Shown piece after piece: positions 13,351 to 27,177 of a DNA stretch of 64,000 bases. The position numbers were made by a program, and so were the translations under genes. Each line of letters opens with the position of its first letter. Positions within the stretch are counted from its first letter, which is position 1. The DNA is from Wuchereria bancrofti (taxonomy: Eukaryota; Nematoda; Chromadorea; Rhabditida; Onchocercidae), in assembly GCA_005281725.1 (NCBI GenBank), contig SSBO01000013.1, forward strand, positions 339,565 through 403,564, read 5' to 3'. The notes beneath the pieces were generated by a model. It had not been told where the DNA came from. It made no database searches and saw only the letters and a list, made by a program, of their open reading frames with translations.

Positions 13351-13658
13351 TATAATAAACAAACTTTTATGTGGATAGAATGATCTTACTGCATGATAAT
13401 ACCACTAAAGTTAGCAAAATAACTAACGCTTAACACATTACTTAATGTGTTGAAATGACAAGGAAATATGTAAAATTATAGCGTAAAATTTAGATTAAAA
13501 AAAAAAAAATTTTAAATATTCAGAAAAATGCTGTAGTATTCTTGATATTCCACAAAAAGAAGAAAAAACCACATGTAAATAAAATAAATAAAAAAAATCC
13601 ACCTAAAATCCTTTCAGATCAATCAAACATACATTATTGTTTACAACAAATTCAGATA

Positions 13659-16600
13659 TCAGTAATGCGCAGTAACCCTGCAAATCTCATTGAGATCATC
13701 GATAATATGATAACGACTAGTTCCTAATTTCCGCGCCAAATCGTTCTTTTCTGGTAGCGAAAGATGTAAATATTGCATCACCACATCACCATCCACTAAA
13801 TTTCGAGTGTTCTGAAAAGAAATTTTCACTTAAATTCTTCATACATCATTTCCATTTTCCTCGATAATATTTCTTCTGCTGAATACTCACCCAATATCAA
13901 AACATTAATGAAATACGAAGACTAAATAGCTAACTGGATAAGTACATCCTTCTCTTCCAGCTGGTTTAAAATCTTATGAGGCTAAAAAAAAGAAAATCAA
14001 TAAGAAAGCTACATTTACTGCCGGATTAAATATAAATGAAATTACAAGAGAAAACTAACAAGATAATGGTTAGGCCTTTGTGGTCGAGCTGCTCGTGCAC
14101 CCTTTGCATTTAAACCAGCAGGTTGCAGTACCATCGATGACATTAACTGTTGCAACATATGCAATCGTCGAAAAACCTAATAAAATATAAAGTCAAACGA
14201 ACCAATGAAGTCATGATTTGCTAGGAGTAATAAATTAACTATTCAAAATTTTCAAGATGTTTTGATATAAACAAATCGGAATACATTTTTTATACCAAAC
14301 TGTACATCATATTTTAATGTAAATTTATCGATCTAATTCATCGTCATAAGAATGCAAGAAAAAAAAAAGTAAAACTTTTTCGGTAAGAGGTCGTAAATAG
14401 CCGAAACTTCCATCTAATGATGCAAACAAAACACTTTGTCGTTCCAATGAGAATAATTCATTCTCAACAAAGCCACTTGAAATATGGCCTAGAAAAAAAA
14501 CAATACTTTTTCAAATTTTTGGCACATTTCTTCTCTCCTATAATAAAAACTTCATTGTGGTGCAGAAATGAAAAGAGCACACTTACAATGGCATATATGC
14601 ATGCATTCAATGAGAATTTAAAGCTTTAATGATAATTTCGCACAACTACTTGAGAATACTCATTGATCTCAAACAGTATATATTACTTGTCAGTTTAAAA
14701 AAAAAATCCAAAACAAAAACAGAAATTTCAAAAATTTTTAACAAGGCAATAACTCATATTTATTGTTTTGATGATTACCTTTTACTCGAATAAATGAGTT
14801 CACAACTGTTCCAATATTAATCTCAGCTCGTAGCGTTAATTTTTCCCCTCCCAATGATTCCAGTGTTTCAGGCAAATAATTAAAAATGGCTATGTTAGCA
14901 GCTTCATCAGACATTATAAATCCCATTTGTTTGTTATCAATTAGAAATTGAGCAGCCATTGGTGGTTGAACATCAGAGCGCATATCACGGCTAGCCAATG
15001 ATAGTGCTTTGTATTCCTCCTGAAAATAAATTTAGGGAAAATCACTTATATAGTTTTTATCATTACTACTGAACACATAAATTTTCCATCTTGAAATAAT
15101 GATTAAGTAAGTGATATCGTAGGTTAAGTGATTACCTGATATCGTAGCAAAGCTAACGAACGATACATGTCGCATGCAAGGGCAAGATTCCGCACACCAA
15201 TTAGCTGATGAATATAAAAATGCATGTCCAGAAAAGATATTCCTTGTAGATTGTTATCTTTAAATAACCAAATAAATACCTAAAACTGAGAGTAATTAAG
15301 AAAGTTATATATACAGTGAGAAACAATTTTAAGTTTTATAATAACTCTCCTTGGACCTTTCCTTCTCAATAATTGTAGTTGAAAAAAAACTAAGAAAAAA
15401 TAGCTAATTTTGACCAAACCATTCAAAACTCTAATAAAATTACCTTGAAGGATGATAAACTTAGAATATTACTGAGATAAAAAGATAAAATAGTGGCTTA
15501 AGAAGAGTTGTCTTCCCTAACTTGCAGAAAAATTTCAAATTGAGTGTTAGCTAAAAGAAAGAAAGAAAAAAGAAAAAAACAAAAAACGAGATTTGTACAT
15601 CAAATTTCATCCCTCATTAACACTGAAATCACATCCCTTCTTAAAATAAAATTTAACGGATAATTTAATAAATTTTAACATTAAAGCAACAAAACACCTT
15701 TTGACCCATGCCAGTTAACAAATAACCATTGCATGAGCATAAGCTTGTAACTGGTCCTTTTTGTTCCTTATCGTACAATGTTTTTATCCGATGCTTACTT
15801 GTTGGTTGTCCTGGTTCTGGAACTACCTGAAATAACGTATAGAAAGATGAAATCAATACTCTTATTTTTTTCCTATTTCATCGCTCAGACAAACACTGTT
15901 TACTAACGTCAAATAACTTAAATAAAAAATGAATTTAAATGACATCATAAACCATTTGCAACCGTACTGCACCTAAAAAGCCAATTGATCCTGATAATCT
16001 TAAAATCCCTGCAATTTTTTTGAACAAAATTATTACTTCTATAATTTCTGAAATGATGATCCGACCTCGTACCAAAACTTCTTCACCATAATTACAAGCA
16101 GTCCCAACAGCTAAATAATTTTGTACACCGGATACAGTACCTTCGGATCGCAAAACAACTTCTTCACAACATGTTACTACTTCGAATTCTTCAAAAAGTA
16201 TCTCCACATGTTGTACTGGTTTCCAATCTTCTGGCGAATACAGCTAAATCAAAACACTTTTTACCATCAAAGAGAAATAATTATCATTTAAAAAAGAAAA
16301 GGAAAAATAAAAAGGGTTAGTATTTAATTATTTCAATAAACATTACAAACATGAACGTTACGAAATCTCACAGAGGAAAATATTAACATTCCATTTTGCT
16401 AAGAATTTTTTTTCTCTGATTTCTTTCAATTCTGATTTGTTATTATACAAACAATAAGCAAGAAAAAGTAAATGATTTACTTGTAATTTATACTGATCCA
16501 TTTCCGGATACACAAATGTATCCGGTTTTTCGTGTTCCTCAAATGTTTTGTCATCATTTATAAGCACACACATTTTTGTCACCTTCCTTTTCTCGCTTGT

Positions 16601-19600
16601 CAGCACGGCGTACGTATTTGAATGCAGCAAATATACAACACTATGTACAGTAGCTCCAACGTTTATCCTTTTAACTGGATACGATGCATCAAGTATCATA
16701 TCGCTCTAGAATAAAAGCAATTTTTTGTTGCAAATATTAAATTTAATTCATAACCTTTCTTAAATTTTTGCCCATGATGAAAGGAAAACGAAGAAAAAAC
16801 ATTAACAAACACACAAAAAAAGAAAATCATTCCGTCTAATTACAACAGGTAATTAGTTTGCTATCTTTCGTTTAGATCATATCCTTTCATTTATGTGAGA
16901 AATCTACCGGTAACTTTGCTACACGCATAAGCCGATCTCGTTCTGTCAGATAAATAAATCCATTAGGACAAGCAGCATTGTTGAAAGTAGTAAACGATAA
17001 TATCGGTCCATCAAGATTAACAGGATGAAGGCGCGGTACACCACTTTCAAGGAAGAAAATACATGGATACGACGAACAAATAAAGACACCATTTAACTGG
17101 AAAAAAAAAGAATATTATAAAAGGGAGGCATTTTAAAACTGATTTAAGTAGATTCCGTTTTTTTTGCAAAGGAAATTAAAACATGCTAAAAGCTTACTAC
17201 ATTTCCAATTCGCTCAAAGAAATGCAAAACAGTTTTATGCCTAACAGCATCTCGAACTGATTCAACTGCTGCTCGGCCATCTGTACCTTGAAAACGGCAT
17301 GACCTGGTGACAGTTGTATATGGAAGTCGTTTGAAGCTGAAACGATTACGAGAATTAACTTTTTTTAATACTGATACTCAAAAGAAACTTGAAAAATATA
17401 TTTCTATATTTAAAATATACATTTTAAAAATCAACTCATTTCTGGTCTGCATGATAAAATATATTTGTACAATGCCTTGAATAGTATCAAATATTACTAG
17501 TGCTGGATCAAAATAAAAGGAAAATAAATTAACAAATAATTTAAAATCGTACACATTACCATACAACTTTTTAATTTGGAACTCCTAAAAAAAAATTTTA
17601 TTGTTTCCAATTCTTCTCTTTATTGTTTCCAATTCTGCATTTCTTCAAAAGCGAATTTTTCAAGAAACTTTTGTTATACCATACAAAAATCATTGTGGAT
17701 TTTATATTTTCAAATAGAAAAATCGAAAGGAAAGGAAAGCGAATGCATACCGTATAGCAAGATGCCCTTGAATACCATTATTGTAAGTGAACATTTCGTA
17801 TGCGGAAACCGTATCATCAATAAGTAAAAAAAGCAATGGACGTCCTTGATTCATTCCCATTCCAACAAGAAGCTACAAATTTGTAGAAGCTAACTTTGAA
17901 ATAATCTGAATTAATTTTAAACTTCTTTGAAAATTAACTTCGACGATAGACCAAATGTTACAAAAATACAAATCTTCGATAACGTCCATTTTCGATCTCT
18001 AATCCACTTTCTAAATTTATGTCTAAAGTAACCAGAACAGCTGTTAGGAGAAAAAGCAATCTATTAACAAAACGATGTATTTGCCAGCAAAAATTTGACA
18101 ATAAATGTCAAAATGTTTACCAGTTCCATAATCACTTCTTCCGGCTTCACAGCAAATGTGTCAGTCATTGTTCCGGACATTGCATCAGTACCTTCTCCCG
18201 TAGCTGGCTCATCATCAACATATGGTTGGTCAGTGGCAATGTCGGGCAAATGACTAATTTTTTTCACCATATAAACTAAATGTAGTTCCGGTATGGAATA
18301 TATGTACATGTTTCCATTTTCTCGAGCAATCTAAAAATAACAAAACATTATATGAACATCACACGAATATTGTTCAATTTAAAAAAAAATTGCTTATAAC
18401 AAATATATATGATCATATCAAGCGTATTAGATGCTGTACAGAAACATCAAATGCATTTTTATATCTTATCAAATACTTACTGCAATCCAATGTGAAGGCA
18501 CAATCGTATTTGGGTCGATTACATCGGTATCAAAGTGAGTATTTTGTTCTGTTAATTTCATCCCAACAATTCTACGTTTAGACAGCGTTTCTTTTCCTGG
18601 AACAAATATTACAATATTACCACTAACAGTTTCAACAAAACTAGAGAAATAGAAATTCACTTCTATCCATTTTCTATCCATTTCCCATGATCTTACATGA
18701 GCTTCAAAATAGAGTCAGTAATATGAGTAATATTCCAGTTAGATCTCTCATAACTTTATTTCAAACTTGAATGAAATTATAAATAGAAAAAATTTAAATC
18801 ACAAATATACACTGAGGGAAATAATAACACACTTGATTTTTTGGAATCCCCATACAACAGCAAATCATCCACATCCTCAAAATCTTCTTGCTCTGGAATA
18901 TGCATATTAGCACCAGTTGCTTGTTGCTGTTGAGACATATTTGCTGCAGAACAAAATCGAATAATTCCGCTCATATCACGATAAACTGATAATGATGTAA
19001 TTGGCGACGTTTCATGACGTAATCTTTTCGAAATATCAATTTCCTGCAAAAAAGAATTCTCAGGTTTATCTCGTCACTTCTAATTTGAAGGTCATTAGCT
19101 TTACCGAATAATCCAGAAAATTGGTTTGAAAAAAATTGATGCGAGAACAATTTTATTACCTTTAAATGCACGTGCGGATGATTGGTTAATTCATACATTA
19201 ATAATCTCCCGTTCTGAGTACATATGGCGATGTATGGATCCACAATGGAAGCATTCCGCACCGGAAATGTCAACTGGAGTGGTATATACTGAATTTGCTG
19301 TCCTTCTGCAACCATTACCAAACTCGATGTAGTCACCTGAAAAAAAAAAGAGCAAAAGCTTCATGTTCCAGAAAAATAAATTGTGCTTAAATTTTCTCTC
19401 TAAAAAGCAAAAAATCATACTTGAACAGCAAGACCACCATCAGCTAATTCACCAGCAGCAATGGTTGATTCTGAAGTGGAGAATATCGGCGCTTCCAGTT
19501 CTACCAAATCATTATCCGTTTCCAATGCCAAAGTTCCCAGCTAACAAATTTCAATATAAATTAAAAATTCAGGTTATCTAATAATAAAGGGACATATCTC

Positions 19601-22600
19601 AAGAAAATTTAGTTCTTAAAGCTTGAACTACATTGACCTTTCAGTCATTTATTTGACTATATTTCTCGAATTTTTTGTTTTGATTTTTTAAGTCATTTAA
19701 TTTAATGTATGTGTTGACAGCATAGCAACATCGCTTACAAAGTTATATATCGTCTAATGTAAAAAATGCACATTCTAAATCTCAAATCACTTAAGTGGTA
19801 TTTGCTCGCTCACTTAGCAGAACTGAATGTACAGTTAAACAAAAAGCGAACTTCTCTCGAAGCAATGAAATACATGTGAGTATCATCCTCACGACGCCCA
19901 ATAGCCCAATACTGCACAACTCCTTCAATACTGAAAAGACAAAAAAAAGACATAAGAAATACTATGCTACCAACTTCAACTTAAGTATAAAAACAAAAAA
20001 CTCCATCTTCTCTTAGGAAAGTAATGCATCAGAGCATTCATAAACGTACGATCAATAAGCTCATAAGTAGCAAGCAAAGAAAAAATCACTACTTTACCCA
20101 ATACTGAAAGCATTAGAACAACTGTTTGAAACAAGATTTTGCTCTTATTTGACTATATTTCTAAATAATTTACATATTTTAGTGTTAACCACAATCACAT
20201 ATCCTTCCTATCCTGAAAACTAAACAAGAATGTGAACTCTAACAAACTTTAGTCCTTATTAACAAAACTTTTGAGAGCTGCCATATAAATGTATAATACC
20301 TGTTCAATATAAATCTTACTAAACAAGCATCGTCATACTTAATATTTAGAAAATCTTTGCACAACTCTTCAGTTCAAGGAGTTTCTGGCAAAAAATGCTT
20401 CTACAAAAAGATGAGCTTAACCTGCTACTTGTGATGATTTCGGGACGAATGCTCCTTTGAAGTATGCAAATGCTTCCAAATTTTCCATGGCCGCAAGCAC
20501 ATACCTAAAGACAGTAGAATGCTTAAATTAATTTCGATTGTGCTAATTTAAAATTGATTTACACAGCTAGTTTCAAAAATTGTTCGACAGCTTTGTTAAT
20601 AAAATTAAAACTATCCATTTTTTTAATGCATCGTATCTCTGACAAAGCTATACTATCTGCTAAATGTGGTCAAACAATTTCCTAGAAGAAAGCTTAACAA
20701 ATGTTTTAATACTGCGCATTCTAACTAAAATATATTTCAAAACACATGCTTAATCTTTACAAAACAATTAATCATGAGCAAACGAAAAACCATACTATCT
20801 GTTAGATATGAACCATACTATCTGTTAGATATGATCAAACCTCCATGTTATTTAAGTTCCACATTAACGAGATATATAAGCATATAAAGCTATATTCTTT
20901 CGCCTAGTGTAATTTTTGTATTGAGCTAAATGAAAAAATCGCTGAATCCAATACTTTGAAAACCTCTAGAAAAACTCACTAAATCAAAAAGTGGATCTTT
21001 TCGGGTTATTTCCTGAAAGTAAGCACTGATACTTGGACAACCACCAGTTATTTTCTTGCAAGGACCAACGTTAAGCAATTTATCAAGCACGCGAATATTC
21101 AGTAATTCTTCTGTTATGTCCGGTTTTGCAACCTAAAAATTTAGCTTTTAAGGATTTCTTTTTCTTAAAAAAAATAATCGATAACAGTGAAACAGATTTA
21201 TATCCGTTACTGGAATATATGAATAAACAATATTCCGATAATGATAAAAGGAATGATATCCCTATAAACATATTAACATATGCTATAAATTTATTACAGA
21301 CTTTTGCAAGAGGTTTATGATAGGGAAACAACACTTCTCGTCCATTATTACCGAACTGACAAGAAAACTAGTTAATACCAACTTTCGGAAGCATTTCGCC
21401 ATACAACTCGAAATCTTCATCTTCTTCATTCGCATTTGGTTCGGTGCTCAATTTTATTTTCTTTGTTGCAGATTCTTCCAACGTAGATTGTTCAAAAATA
21501 CAATGTAAAAATACGGAATCACAAAGACGAGAGCCAATGAAGAGATAGCCAGGTGCACAGGAAGTCATCGTGCATGGGATCACCGTTTCTAAAGTAAATC
21601 ATGCCTCAATAAAACTGTTAAAAAAAAACAGTAATTCAACTCGCCGATCAATATTACATTGTCATCAGTAATAAATGAAGTAGTATTGCTTCTCACAGTG
21701 AAGAACACGAATCAGTATACAAATACAGTTTTTTCAAAAACTTCTAAAATTAAAATGAATAAAATAACTGAAATGGATGACTTCATAAAATCTATCCCCA
21801 TCATTTCTGTTTATAGTTTTTAACAAATTTCCAAATTTACGGAACATATTAAGGAAAGCGAGTAGAGTTTAGAGAGAATTTATTCGGGATATCTCCAGAA
21901 AACTGTCACTACCAGATTATAAATTCTTATTTCGGACAATAACAACATTTTTATTGTTTTCAAATCATAGTTGCGCTTCCATTAAATTTTATTAAACAAA
22001 TATTTATTCTTGGCATTCCAGTATAACATAATGTACTTCTCAAATTAATGAAAAGTTCCAGATTATTACCATGATAGAGATAATGTTACTTAAAATATGG
22101 GAATCAGTGAAAATTGCTTCAAAAAGCCAATTATGACAACCTCCTTTTCGCGGATTTCTGACCTTCAGGAAAAAGAAGGTGAAAAACATTTCTTAACTTA
22201 CCAAACTGAAACTTCAACTCCAGTGATTTGACCGAATTTGTAGCGTCCGTAACTAAAATCAGTGTAAACAATCGTCCATTGCGATCGCACAATAAAATCT
22301 GAAAACAGTGAAAAGCACTAGCTAAGCGCTGTTAACATTTGAAAATATTGGTCGCTATAATTCTAATTTATGAATCTTACGCGTTTTAGCTCCTAAGAAT
22401 AGAGGAATCTATGGAATAGATACTTTTGAAATTTCAGAAAGGTTTGAGAAGTTTAAGAGAGAAAACCTTATTTGTAGAAACAACAGTCACAACAGCGCCG
22501 TCCAGTGTTAGAGCCATATGCTTGAAATCTTTTAAAGGAAATTTCGTGAAACCATCCATGCAGCTGTTAAGCGATATACCTGTAAAAATGATAGTAAAGC

Positions 22601-24807
22601 CAAGGCCTCAAGAAAGCAAAACAACTTTATTGTAATTCCGAGTCGAAAAACGAATATTTATAGCTAGTATTTTAAATTGGAAATAGACACTACATTTGCA
22701 CAAAATGCAAAAACTACCATTAATTTAAAACTCAATAATGTTATTTTACATAAGATCAACAGGATTAAACTTGAATATGACTGAAAAGATAACTAACCAC
22801 ATGGAGGGACAGACTGATTCAAATAGATAAGTTCATTTGTAGCAACTAGCAAAATTCCACCAACTGGTCGTGGAATTGCAAGAATCTATAAAGAACAAAG
22901 TTGCGAAAAAAGATATTCCTAATTAATTACAATGAAAAAAAAAACCATATCGTTTATTTTAGAACACAAGTGATCAAGAAAGACAACAATTTACAAAGAA
23001 ACGAAGTTTACAACAATTAACAAAAGAATGCTATCTGTTTCATTTTTTATCGGTATCAAATAGATGAATAAAAACAAGGTTAAGTATAATGAAAGGAATA
23101 TTCTGAAAGTGTTAAGATTTTGAAGGTTTAAAAACAAACTTGATTACAATCCATTGGTAGATTGGTTAATTGCCATACTGAAGCAAGAACTTGTTCCTTA
23201 ACATTTAATGAGACACCTAATACACACATGGTATCGTAACGTACACAAGCACTGCAAAATAAATGCTACTATCAGATGATGGATTCAAAAAAAAAACCTT
23301 CTACACTCGAAATCTATTAAATAATTAATGAAACATCATTTTATCTTGTTACCTTAATATAATATCGCTGAGAATATAATAATTATTGGCATTAATATCG
23401 TTGTACAATAAGGATGAGATTAAAAAATTACCGTCCACAAGTGGTTTGAACAGGTTCATAAAGGAATAACAATGTTGGTTCGTAGTAACCATCAAGAAAA
23501 ACCATATCAACCACATTAACCAAACGAGAATCAATTTGGGAAAGTTGCACTGTATATGAATGTAATTGGGCACTTGAGTCATTGAATGGTAACACAGCAA
23601 GATATCTGAAACGAAGATAACCAAATGAAGCATTTGAAATAAGATTTCATAATGTACAATACTAAAATATGAATGACTGAAAATACCAATAAATTTTACA
23701 CTTCAGCTATATCAAAACAAATATTTCACTTTATAGTATTAAGTTAATATGAATCGTTAATTATAAAATTTTTTTGAAGGAATATGAATTGAGAAAGAAA
23801 CACAAACTTTAGTTTCATTAATTGACGAGGAAGGAATAAGTATAATGTTACCAAAAAGATATATTAATTTTCTTAATTAAAAGAAAGAAAATGTTTTTAA
23901 ATGATATCCGAAAAGCGTGTAACAAATTGTTACCTTCCAAAAACAAGCATGGAAGCACATCGTTGACCTGGATCAACACGAATAACTGGACGAGGTAAAT
24001 TCTTAGTGAATCCATCTTTTAACAGTTCATCTTCGAAGCAGTGTAATGAAATTGTTTTCAAACACCGATCAGCTGGATTTACAGCAACAATGGAAAGTTT
24101 TGCATCATCAAATCCAAGTAAAAAACTGTCACAGTCTGGATTCTCTACAAATGATTTGTTCCATTTGATGAAAAAATCAACGTGAATTAAAAGGATATAA
24201 AATTTAATGCTCGAAATGTTAGCTTTTATAAAATCAATCTAAATCGCTCTTAGAAAGTGCATACATCATCATAGACTATTAGCATCTTCTTTTTTCTTAG
24301 GAAGTTCTTATCTTTTTTTTTCTTCGGAAATTTTTATCACTTATCATAATGACTTTTTCTTTTTCTTTCTCCAATGAAAAAAGAAAATGAACTGAATTAT
24401 TAATACGTGAAATCTTAAATTTTTGCTTTAAAAACTAATTATATATGAATACCCTTCAGTGCTATGTAATTTCAAATATTTTTTCCTTTTTACGATAAGC
24501 ATCAATTAATACAACATAAATTTTTACAAAGAGAAATAGAAAAATAGAAAGGCTAACGTGAAATTCTAGCAATAGCAAACGATTGTACCGGTGCCAATAA
24601 CCGTACAGCTAACAAACATTCTAATCGTGTTGTTTGTGCCCATTGTTGCTCATCTTTCAATAATAATGCATATGGATTAGCACGAAAAATTCGCAAATAT
24701 TTAACACCAATGGTAACTATTTGTAAACCTTTCTCCGGAAAGAATTTTCCACATTCACTAAAATTCACTGCGGTTGAATCATCCGTTTCATGAAGAATTG
24801 TATACAT
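13659..24807 (-). CDS. CPSF1: Cleavage and polyadenylation specificity factor subunit 1 (CPSF160)
   Basis: Large scaffold subunit of the nuclear CPSF complex that, with WDR33, CPSF30 and Fip1, recognises the AAUAAA signal for cleavage and polyadenylation of pre-mRNA. The 28-exon model gives 1403 aa (human protein about 1440) with all phases consistent. N-terminus [10 protein letters not shown]...; a [10 protein letters not shown] block (exon 8); [10 protein letters not shown] (exon 10); ADPYV-like [14 protein letters not shown] (exon 13); the acidic LLYGDS linker (exon 14); YSGVF-like [12 protein letters not shown] (exon 19); EPGQP...[13 protein letters not shown] (exon 22), which belongs to the CPSF_A domain; and the C-terminal [15 protein letters not shown]. 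Exons by coordinate: 13659-13811, 13946-13981, 14060-14176, 14376-14488, 14779-15019, 15136-15279, 15698-15826, 16037-16243, 16481-16705, 16908-17096, 17201-17336, 17751-17872, 18121-18330, 18481-18596, 18833-19043, 19160-19336, 19421-19540, 19852-19930, 20422-20504, 20980-21132, 21383-21588, 22202-22298, 22467-22579, 22798-22885, 23140-23251, 23432-23605, 23934-24144, 24558-24807. Least certain: the 36-base exon 13946-13981 and the 19540/19852 junction. Confidence 0.96.
20650..20840. repeat. Perfect 23-bp tandem duplication within a CPSF1 intron
   Basis: Positions 20789-20811 and 20812-20834 are identical (core CATACTATCTGTTAGATATG). A third, diverged copy (CTATACTATCTGCTAAATGT) is near 20648. 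All lie in the intron between coding exons 20422-20504 and 20980-21132. Confidence 0.85.
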
Positions 24808-24822
24808 TATACACCTGTAAAA
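24808..24822 (-). promoter_or_regulatory. Probable spliced-leader trans-splice acceptor of CPSF1
   Basis: TTTTACAG on the minus strand ends at 24815, seven bases upstream of the CPSF1 ATG, and no upstream coding exon is joined to it. A short leader after a strong acceptor is the usual arrangement for SL trans-splicing in nematodes; inferred from position and motif only. Confidence 0.65.
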
Positions 24823-27177
24823 TATACTTGAAATTTAAATCTTTTTTTTTTGGAAATAAAAATATTATTATATCATTTGAAAAATCTTTCATTGATAATA
24901 ATAGTATAATATGTTATGCAATCTTATCAGTTATATTAATACTGTTTAAGAACAAATAATGTATTTTAAATAATAAGTTTCCATGTTATTCAGTCCCAAA
25001 CAATACGAATTTTCCAATAAAAAAGATCAATTTAAAAAAGTACCAACAAAAATATATCGTTATATTAGATGGTTAAACTTAACGATGTCTTGTGACAATT
25101 CACAAAATGAACTAATATTATAAATAGGATGACATAAACTTACCAATCAAATTAATGATAGGATGTAATTTTATTAATTATATTAATAATAAGATGTAAT
25201 CTTATCAATCAAATTAAATCTTTAAAGTTTTATTCGGAGAAATGGTAGAAAAAACATTTGCTTACATTTATTTCGAGATTACTCTAAGATTTTCATAATT
25301 TAATAGCATATTTCTAAATTTCAATTAGTAACCGAACTTCGTTTACAAGATATATTTAATATTATATTAAGAATTGATGATACTAATCATGAAGATAAAG
25401 GCAAATTCACAGTAATTTCAAATAGCATAAGATATGGAAAGTTTCAAAAAAAAAAAACTGCGAAAGAAATTACGGCTTAATTCATCACTGAATTGTTCAG
25501 TCTTCTGAAAGTGTTCCTAACACATTTGCTGAGGCAATAAAGTATGCAATAATTCAGAACTTACAATATTTGCTTAACATCAAATCATAAAACTAAAAAT
25601 ATATAAATGATTTTATCAACACTTCAAAACTGAATTTACAACATTACACAAAATATGGCAGTAGCTTAAATGACTTTACAGCGTTATTAATTAGCGAGAA
25701 AAACAAAAATAGTGCAAGAAACAATATAAGAAGAGGAATAATAATAATGCAAATGATATGTGAAAGTCACCCAAATAAATAATGCATAGAAGACCAAAGA
25801 CCTAAGTAATGAAGAAATTAATTTCAAATTTTTAATGATTTTAGGTTTGCAAAAAAAAGAACTTGAAATACCATTAGCTCACAGTATCCCTAAAATTTCT
25901 GAACTTACAACAAACAGTTCGCGGCTTCTCATCACAATATTCATCTTTCAAAATTTTGATTTTCTGTGGAAAAAAAAACATGCCTTTGGCATCGATTATC
26001 ATTAGTTCTTTGTCATACATCAAACTCAACAGTAAGATATGTTTTCCAAAATGAAGAGAAATTTATAGTTTCACATAAAATTTCATAAATTTTACATAAA
26101 TCAACACTGCTATTTCAATAAGTATCAAATCTCGCAACAAAAACAGAGTAAATAACAGCGGAAGTATAAAATGAAATTTAGTACCACAAACTATGCCATC
26201 CTTTATTTAACAAAATCTTTCAAAAAATGATGTTTAACAAATTACAGAAACCACAACAAAATAAATTAAGACATTGCGTCCAAAATTAATTACGATACTA
26301 ACAGTTCGATTAACCAAACTTAATTTCTAGGGCTCAAATTTCAGACATTTGTTTCAAATCGAAAAGTTCTTATCATATTTAGAGCTGTGTTTTCGTCAAT
26401 TATCATTTAATGTTGGAGATGAAATATGAAATAAATAAAACTACATAACATACACTTATTTTCATAGATATAAAAGTAAAGGCAAATTAGCACCTAATGG
26501 AAAAGGAACTTTGAAACTCCCTAAACATGTAAAACTATATAAAATTTAATAAGGATAAACAGAGACATCAAAAGTTGAAATAGCTAACAAAAGGACTATT
26601 TCTTCAGAAAATTGTGTAATGACTTATTCCCGGTGCATCTGATGATTTGTTGTCCGTCTTGCTCTTATATGAAAGTATTTTTTCACCTGCGGGAAAAAAA
26701 TAAAAAAAATATAAAGTGCCACTACGTTACTATGAATGAAGACCTCCATGCTCACATTTTTTTTTTTTGAAAGCCCTATGAAATTTTGACGAGTAGAATA
26801 AAAACCTCTTCCTACAATCGAAACATAGAAAATATTATAAAAATCTTAAAAGTTCTAAATAATTTTTACATAACAGAATAAAAATGTTACCGGGTGAGAT
26901 CAGCGATAAGATGGATCGGTGTTGAAAGTTCACACTCTATTGTTATTGTCATCATTGTTTAGAACGATAAAAATTTTGATGTTAAACTGAGATAAAAAGT
27001 AACAAACATGATATGGTTGACAAAGAAAAAAAATTTAATTTAAATAAACTTTGATATTTTTTTCACCAAAGGAAAATTTCGGAAATAGCATTGTCCTACA
27101 CATTGCTGATAAATTCTGAATAATCTGGTATGTTCACGAAACATTTTTTTGTGTCCTTATTTTAAAGGATAATTAAT
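24823..27177. other. Intergenic region, CPSF1 to PAG-like gene
   Basis: About 2.35 kb between the 5' end of CPSF1 and the stop of the next upstream gene. AT-rich, no ORF with coding composition. It should hold the 3' UTR of the PAG-like gene and the CPSF1 promoter. An imperfect repeat of about 30 bp, with GATGTAAT...TTATTAATTATATTAATAA, lies at 25150-25215. Confidence 0.6.

Larger units (their letters stand above)
5137..13600. other. Gene-free AT-rich region
   Basis: About 8.4 kb with very low GC content, many A and T runs, and only short ORFs of low-complexity composition (Phe, Lys, Ile, Asn). Apart from the doubtful exon at 5442-5546, no ORF here has coding-like composition or consistent splice phase. 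It contains several microsatellites and small direct, tandem and inverted repeats, listed separately. One undetermined base is at 5756. It separates the pseudogene block from the 3' end of CPSF1. Confidence 0.7.
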
